Shown piece by piece: positions 58,651-64,000 of a stretch of 64,000 bases of DNA (the stretch's first letter is position 1; each line of letters starts with the position of its first letter). Location of the stretch: assembly GCA_035772785.1 (NCBI GenBank), contig JAOCPU010000033.1, forward strand, positions 186,001-250,000. Direction: 5' to 3'. The translations under genes were made by a program, and so were the position numbers. Source of the stretch: Phlebiopsis flavidoalba (taxonomy: Eukaryota; Basidiomycota; Agaricomycetes; Polyporales; Phanerochaetaceae). Below the pieces are notes generated by a model. It had not been told where the DNA came from. It saw nothing but the letters and a program-made list of their open reading frames with translations, and did no database searches.

Positions 58651-58685
58651 CCTCGCGCGCCTTCTCTGTCTTTTTTTTTTTCTCG

Positions 58686-58752
58686 TCTTGTCCATGGGTT
58701 CTCGCCTTGTCGTGGGTTCTCGCACCTTGTCGTGGGTTCTCGCCATGTCTCT
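58686..58752 (+). repeat. Three tandem units of TTGTCGTGGGTTCTCGCC
   Basis: TTGTCCATGGGTTCTCGCC, TTGTCGTGGGTTCTCGCACC and TTGTCGTGGGTTCTCGCC follow one another just downstream of the KRE6-type stop codon, after a run of 12 T. They would lie in or just beyond the 3' UTR. Confidence 0.75.
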
Positions 58753-58915
58753 GTCCTTGCGCCGTTAGTCTCGCGCTTTTTCGATGAACTTAGCGTGGTC
58801 TGGTTGTCTCGTCTCTCCCGCGCCGCCGTATCTTATTCCCGCATATACGTTACATCTCTGTTCTGGGGCTCACGGACACTTGTAGAGGGCTCGTTCTGTA
58901 CCATAGTGTAATACA

Positions 58916-58956
58916 CGCTCGTTTTCGCATTACAGGCGTTCGTTTTCGCATTACAG
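58916..58956 (+). repeat. Two tandem units of CGTTTTCGCATTACAG
   Basis: The 20-21 bp unit ending GTTTTCGCATTACAG occurs twice head to tail with one difference at its start. Confidence 0.85.
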
Positions 58957-59427
58957 CCACCGTCCGCTGACGCGGCGCCCCGAATACAGGGGCAGGCGGT
59001 TGTTAGTTCGTGCGCCGCGTTGGGGCACGCTTCTTGCCAGTGACGGTAGAGCTCTGGTTGTATCCACGTCGCGCGCCTGTCGTCTGTCTACACCTCCGTA
59101 CCGCCCCGGGGGCGTGTCGGCATCGGCCCCCCCCCCCTGGCCCACAACGTGCACGGTCGTTCGGTCGTGGGGACCCTGCCGAGGACGCGGTGTCGTTGGT
59201 GCGTGCGGGGCTGCCTGGGTCGGCTGTCGACACTGTTGGAGTGGAGAGATTGCTGGCTGCGTGTGTGGATGCAGACCCCGCCTGTGCGGTTGATGTTGCG
59301 GCTAGGCGGATGATCGTGCTCGGGGGTTCGGCCGGCATCGTTGGTGCGCGCTCCGGTAGACTGCGCCCCCGAATACAGATGGGATTGATACGCCAAAACG
59401 CGACTCCGAGTCTTCATTGGAACTCAG

Positions 59428-59930
59428 GTCCCCTCGCCCCCCCGGTCGTCCATGTGTGTAAACACGGCGGCGATACTGCTAAAAGCTCATCCACATTGTG
59501 TTGTTAGGGCGTTCGTTGAGAAGGAAAAGATTGCAATCGCGGCTCTGTAATGCAGGTGATGTCGGGGCCCTAGGCACGGATGTGCTGGGAGTCGTCTGGG
59601 TGAGAATTACGGTCAGTCATGTAGACGGCGGAGATCCTGCTGAACGTTCGTCAAACATTGTTTTAGAGCGTCCATTTTTCAGCTTCACGGTCCTGCCACG
59701 GTCAACCGCGTCTCCAAATACAGATGATTTGTTGTCGGGCAGGGTTTGCGGTTATACGTGCGAGTTACGGCCATCCATGTATAAAACGGGCGGAGAGAGA
59801 TGCCACTGCTGAAAGTTCGTCAAAACAAATTGTTAGAGCGTTCATTAACCAGAAGCACATAAAGATCCCGACTCGGGACGTAGCGGAACCTGCGTCCGGC
59901 ACACACACAACCGGAGAGAATCAAATTGGG
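59428..59930 (+). repeat. Diverged satellite of about 165 bp, three units
   Basis: Three units share, in the same order, a CATGT...GGCGG block (59.44, 59.61, 59.77 kb), then CTGCTGAAAGTTCGTCAAA-like sequence (59.47, 59.63, 59.80 kb), then TTGTTAGAGCGTTC-like sequence (59.50, 59.66, 59.84 kb). Spacing is 156-171 bp. A CCCGAATACAG or CCAAATACAG box at 58.98, 59.37 and 59.71 kb suggests that older units extend to the left. No coding is seen. Confidence 0.65.
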
Positions 59931-59934
59931 AACG

Positions 59935-60685
59935 GAAACCCCCCAGAGCTCGCCCCCGCGCCCCGTTCTCCGAAACCATAAGAAGATTCGACCCAAACGA
60001 CACTAGTCTGGAATATCCACGTCTTCAGACCAGCAGCACCACAGCCCGCAGCCACCCCTGGCACCCTCTCGCCCATCGAATCTGACACGTCTGACATGCT
60101 ACTAGCCTCCCCTACGAGTTGGCTTGGAGCATATAATCGCAGCTCGGCTAGGTCCTTGGTTGCCAAATTAAGCACAGACACGGCCCGAGCGAATCGTTCT
60201 CTTACCGGGGACTTTTTCCTGGTCGGTACTGCGATATCTTTGTGCGCCGTGCGCGCAGGCGTCGCCCAGACCGTTCGTGCGTTGGCCAGGTTGAGTGCAC
60301 GCGCGGGTCCGGGCTATTTGAAGGACGCGACGATTGCGTCCCGCAGAGTTTCGAGACGGGGGCCCGTTTGGGTGGTTTTTGTTTTGATGGTTGAGCTGGG
60401 TCACGGATGGGAGGCGGCCCGTGTGACGGTTTCGGCTGCGCTCCGATTATCGGCAGCTTGTCGTGGTTTCGCTGCGAGTTGGGTAGTTTGTCGCGAGAGG
60501 CTCCCTCGAAGAAGGCCGTGTACCGTATATATGACTAGGTCACGCGTAGCTTGTATTGACACGGGCCCCGAGCAGCACGATAGTCGTGTGGTTCGGGCTC
60601 GAATTTGACTCTGTGCACAGGATACGAGCGTTGCGCGGCGGCAGACGAGCAATGTTGGCGACGTAATACCGCTGATGCGTGTTAG
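59935..60685. other. Stretch between satellite and right arm, no supportable gene
   Basis: A 170-codon open frame (60,096-60,608, plus) and its opposite-strand counterparts show no domain. Composition is intermediate between the GC-rich core and the arm. Confidence 0.4.
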
Positions 60686-60689
60686 TTGT

Positions 60690-62480
60690 ATGGTATGATC
60701 GGAGCGTGTGCGCCGCGTAGTATCTGGGAATGAGGGCGGCGGCGGCTGGCCGTAGTACATACGGAGCACGCAGAGATGCGTCGAGGAGATGGACGCCGGC
60801 GGACGCGGCGACACCCGCCGGCAGAGGCGTCGATCGTTCAAACGACGCGGCGGGCAACGCTCTCCGTGGATGACTTATCTGCTTGTGTACTTGGTAACCA
60901 ACGATGAACAGGCCTGGCGAGGTGAACTTAACGCGGACGTTATGTTGGGCTGGCCCCCGTGCGCGGAGTTGGGCGCGGGGCGGTGCGGCTTGATCATCCC
61001 ATCTATGAGACAAAGATTATCTGTCAGTTGCTGCTTTGCCACACACAGCTTACATCCCGCGAGGACCGTGGCAATGACGTTTGGTGATTATCGATTACCG
61101 TGTGAGAATGTGAGTGTTTCTGATCAGAATGTTATTGGTAGGAAGTTTAGTCTGAGAAGAGGTGGCGTACTTTCGCAAGCACAGCCTTACCAGCGAGCAC
61201 ACCTGAATTTACACTTGGGCCTCTACACCAGTGATGGCAAATCTAGAAAAAGTAGTTAGAGTTGTGTCCGCTCCACCACCCTATCAAAAAGGAATGGACG
61301 CCGTTACTGACAAAAATCCATTGGTATGGCCCCACACATATGCATGTGTGGTAAAAATATTGTGTGGGTCGGAACGTCCTCCTCGCAATTTCATGGGGCG
61401 CGGTCTGCTTGAATCAAACATTAGACTCACTCCGATCGGATGCTTCATCTCGGATGTGACACTCGCAGGTGCATCTTCCCTCCTGATTCCCCGCTTCAAT
61501 CGACTTCGAGCGGGGTCGCCCGCCAACGAAAAATACGTCGCTAAATATTGCCATACATATCCAATTTCCTGCAAAAAAAAAAAGCTATTAAATCAAGAGA
61601 TGTAAATAAATATGGGCTATAGTAGCGAGGGTGGTACCCACAAAGCTTCTTTGGTTCGCCGTCGGGCTAAAGAGCTCTTCAGCTCTCTCCGCCGTAGCAA
61701 TTAAAGTTTGACCATGATGTTCAATTACGAGCGCCAGGTCCCGGAATCTCATAACCGCGGAGTGCTCATCGAGTCTTCGCCGTCGCAACGTGCGGTAAGT
61801 AGCCATAAATCGTGTATGACCGTTAGGGGGTCGGATCAGATGCCATTTCTCCCCCCCAGCAATCAAAGACGTTTCCCAGCCACGGTGAGTGCATCTACGC
61901 TTTCAACCCCCGTATTTCAACTAGAAATTCGCAGCGACTATGAGTGACTTTGCGCCGAGGAGGTCAGCGGCGTTAGTCCTGGCTAGTACGGCGTAGTCAG
62001 TAGAGAGCAAAGATGATTATTCACATCCGGCGCAGTCTAGGAGACATTAACAATGACAAATTCTCGCGGGAGATTGTGACTTACAAAACCTTCTCTGTCC
62101 GCCTGAAATGTGGCTCGAGCGCTGTGTTCCGGTAAACCACTTGCTGGGCTCGATGTTTGCGACCAGAGCACAATCTGAGCAAGCTTCAAGTTGGAAATGA
62201 CATTCTTTGCCTCTATAGCCCGTTCAACTGATCCGTCTGTCGAAAATCTCGGCTGGAGCTGCAGATTTTCATTTCAGGTGTGTTTCCTCAATGTGAGAGT
62301 AAGGTACCTACTGGCAACGGGTCCGGTAAGCAGCCACAGACGGGTTCCAGTCTGTGCGGCGAATGTATAAGGGAACTGATACAGTTCAACTTCGGACTCC
62401 CGTTGATGCCAAGTAAGCATTTATCCTATCTCTTTTCAGAGAGTAAGCGCCCACATTCATGACGCGACGCATTCGACGCG
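60690..62480 (-). repeat. Right arm of large inverted repeat
   Basis: The reverse complement matches 46.53-48.17 kb in the same order (see that entry). The inner end near 60.69 kb corresponds to TACTACGCG at 48.13 kb; the outer end near 62.48 kb corresponds to the GACGCGAC-rich DNA 5' of copy C. Beyond 62.48 kb, the repeated small gene found outside the left arm is absent. Confidence 0.85.
60740..61870 (-). CDS. Unidentified gene inside the right arm
   Basis: Minus-strand readings parallel those of the left arm: MATYRTLRRRRLDEHSAVMR and FVGTTLATIAHIYLHLLI near 61.8-61.6 kb, an intron ending after a run of T at about 61.57 kb, then REDAPASVTSEMKHPIGVSL, FTTHAYVWGH, and MSHRWDDQAAPPRAQLRARG with KFTSPGLFIVGYQVHKQ near 61.0-60.88 kb. 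The long open frame 60,540-61,013 covers the last part. No family recognised; frame changes separate the segments. Confidence 0.35.
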
Positions 62481-62484
62481 ACGC

Positions 62485-64000
62485 GAACCAGACGCGATAG
62501 TCTCGTCCCCAGACATTACGCCCGCTAAGTGATGGCATCTGTAATGAATTATCAAACTGACCGAATAATCGGTATAGTTTGAACTGGCTGTTTGCTATTG
62601 ATTGTGCTTGTGGGCTCCCCGTCGGCGCTAATGTCTCACTGCTTATTCTTGCTGTGGAATTTCGATCCATGTTGTTGCGAGGTGTAGATCAGTCTCACTC
62701 GCTGTTGCACGCGTCCCGATTGTTAATGGGGTTTAAGTACGCGGGTTGTGTTACACCGCGACTAGGCTTCTCTTCGGTTCGCCAAACATATATATTTGTT
62801 CCCACAGGCGGATCTAAGCATCTGAATAAGGTTTTGACTGTTCGAGCTGCCATCCCTGACTATCGTCCTGCTGAATAACAGCAGCTCGGACTCACGCCAC
62901 TCCATAGTAATTTTTGATAACCCGCTCCTACTGACCAATTATTACAATCAGTATATGGACCCCTTATTGTCAGAATTCTTCCGCACCGTAGTAGGGATCC
63001 ATGGGAGTATGCCTGCGATCACACTGAAATGCACCATAGTGGCACACAATCCCTTACTGCTGAAAAGAAATCCTTGAAAATAATTGTACATACAAATATC
63101 ATACCAACAATCATGTTTTGAGGTCTAAACACTGCTGCTGCTCTGCTTGAGGATGGGTGTTTGTTCTTGCGTTGTAGAAATACGCTTGAGTGCTGAGGAG
63201 GGAGTATACTGTGGCGGATAGGCGCCGAGTAACAAGCGTTCTCTAATGAGCTTGGGGGGACACACTTCCAATGAGGCTTGCTTTACCCGCTGGTTTGAAG
63301 CACCCCCCGCTTCAAAATGTACTGACCGGGCCGACGGTCACGTGGGGATTGATACTACACCCAGTCCTGTGAACGAAAGTCACCAGACCTTATAGAGCAG
63401 GTCTCTGCACATAATTTTGAACTCCGATTGTTACTAATGCTACTAAGGTGCTTACGACCAGTAAGCACTCTGCTCATGAGTGTTCTGTACTTGAGAACGA
63501 GACTACAGACGCGACGGTTTATCGGAGTGATCCGGCTCCCTGCATTTTGTTTTCTTTTAGTCTCACGTGACCAGCCCTTCATTTTCGTGGGAGCTTCAAT
63601 GTAAATTGATGGCGACTACGTCGCACAAAAAACGCTTTTCCTCCATGAAGGTCTGGTAGCTTTACCCCCGTGACTCCTGGATGTTATGCTCACAGCTGTG
63701 ACCGCCGACATTCTCGCCTCTCTGCTAGTGAACTGTTCATGGCTAGGTCTCCCTTCCAGTCTGTATATAGAGTACATAGAAGATTTTTGATAAGCATTTT
63801 GGACCTTGATGCATGAAAAAAACCGGAGATAATCGGTTCCGAATTCGTCTGGTCCAACATGAAGCACACAGGTTTGCTTCGTCTAAGGCGACTAATTTTC
63901 CCTCCAGCTGCCGCGAATGCTCTCCTTCGGATGTATACGACACATTGGAAACGCATGCGGCACTTAAAAACATATTGATTGGCTCTTATGGATTATACTA
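62485..64000. other. Right end of the window, no supportable gene
   Basis: A plus open frame at 62,579-62,878 (hydrophobic, no known domain) and an open stretch near 62.87-63.07 kb that lacks a Met start were the best candidates; neither has a second copy or splice-linked continuation. The rest is AT-leaning intergenic DNA. Confidence 0.35.

Noticed and set aside
1..64000. tRNA, rRNA, CRISPR array, transposase or reverse transcriptase
   Set aside because: Scanned for T-loop sequence, direct-repeat arrays and DDE or YxDD-type motifs; no candidate survived inspection by eye.

Overview
The window looks like nuclear DNA of a mushroom-type basidiomycete (Agaricomycete). Genes are split by short introns of about 45-70 bp with GT/AG ends, and several proteins belong to families typical of that group: fungal BTB proteins, KRE6/SKN1 glucan-synthesis proteins, a GT2 membrane glycosyltransferase, and a family of small single-pass membrane proteins beginning with a VDDTD motif. 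No bacterial operon, rRNA, tRNA, CRISPR or recognisable transposase was seen. The species assignment is inference; the families are read directly from translated exons.

Layout. 0-13.4 kb is gene-poor: a C-terminal coding scrap (0.1-0.4 kb), the broken 3' part of a VDDTD-type gene (3.7-4.4 kb, minus), an orphan first exon of the same family (6.7 kb, minus), a pair of perfect hairpins (6.34 kb), a GGACC/CCAGTCC-rich repeat block (7.9-8.7 kb) and a degenerate tandem repeat (10.9-11.6 kb). 13.4-28.5 kb holds a ribokinase gene (plus), a small secreted cysteine-rich two-module protein (21.0 kb, plus), a Thr/Pro-Asp-Thr-rich tract (22.9-23.3 kb) and three more VDDTD-type genes, all on the minus strand (15.0-16.2, 25.7-26.5, 27.3-28.5 kb). 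29.4-38.3 kb holds an unidentified multi-exon gene (minus) almost abutting a BTB gene (plus), a type II Golgi-type glycosyltransferase (minus), and a deaminase-like gene (minus) followed by two copies of a C-terminal module. 40.7-42.3 kb is another VDDTD-type gene (plus). 42.2-46.4 kb is an array of duplicated copies of one unidentified small gene.

46.5-62.5 kb is a large inverted repeat: two diverged arms (46.53-48.17 and 60.69-62.48 kb) enclose about 12.5 kb of visibly GC-rich DNA. That core carries two cell-wall glycan genes transcribed away from each other: a GT2 multi-pass glycosyltransferase (49.2-52.9 kb, minus) and a GH16 KRE6/SKN1-type protein (56.7-58.65 kb, plus). A diverged satellite of about 165 bp lies between the second gene and the right arm.

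Almost every recognisable gene is interrupted by insertions or deletions of 1-8 nt, while domain order, splice sites and catalytic motifs survive. This fits uncorrected long-read errors at least as well as mass gene death; for several duplicated loci, which also carry in-frame stops or lack exons, true decay is more likely. Gene limits below are therefore the span of the homology-bearing reading, not a single open frame.
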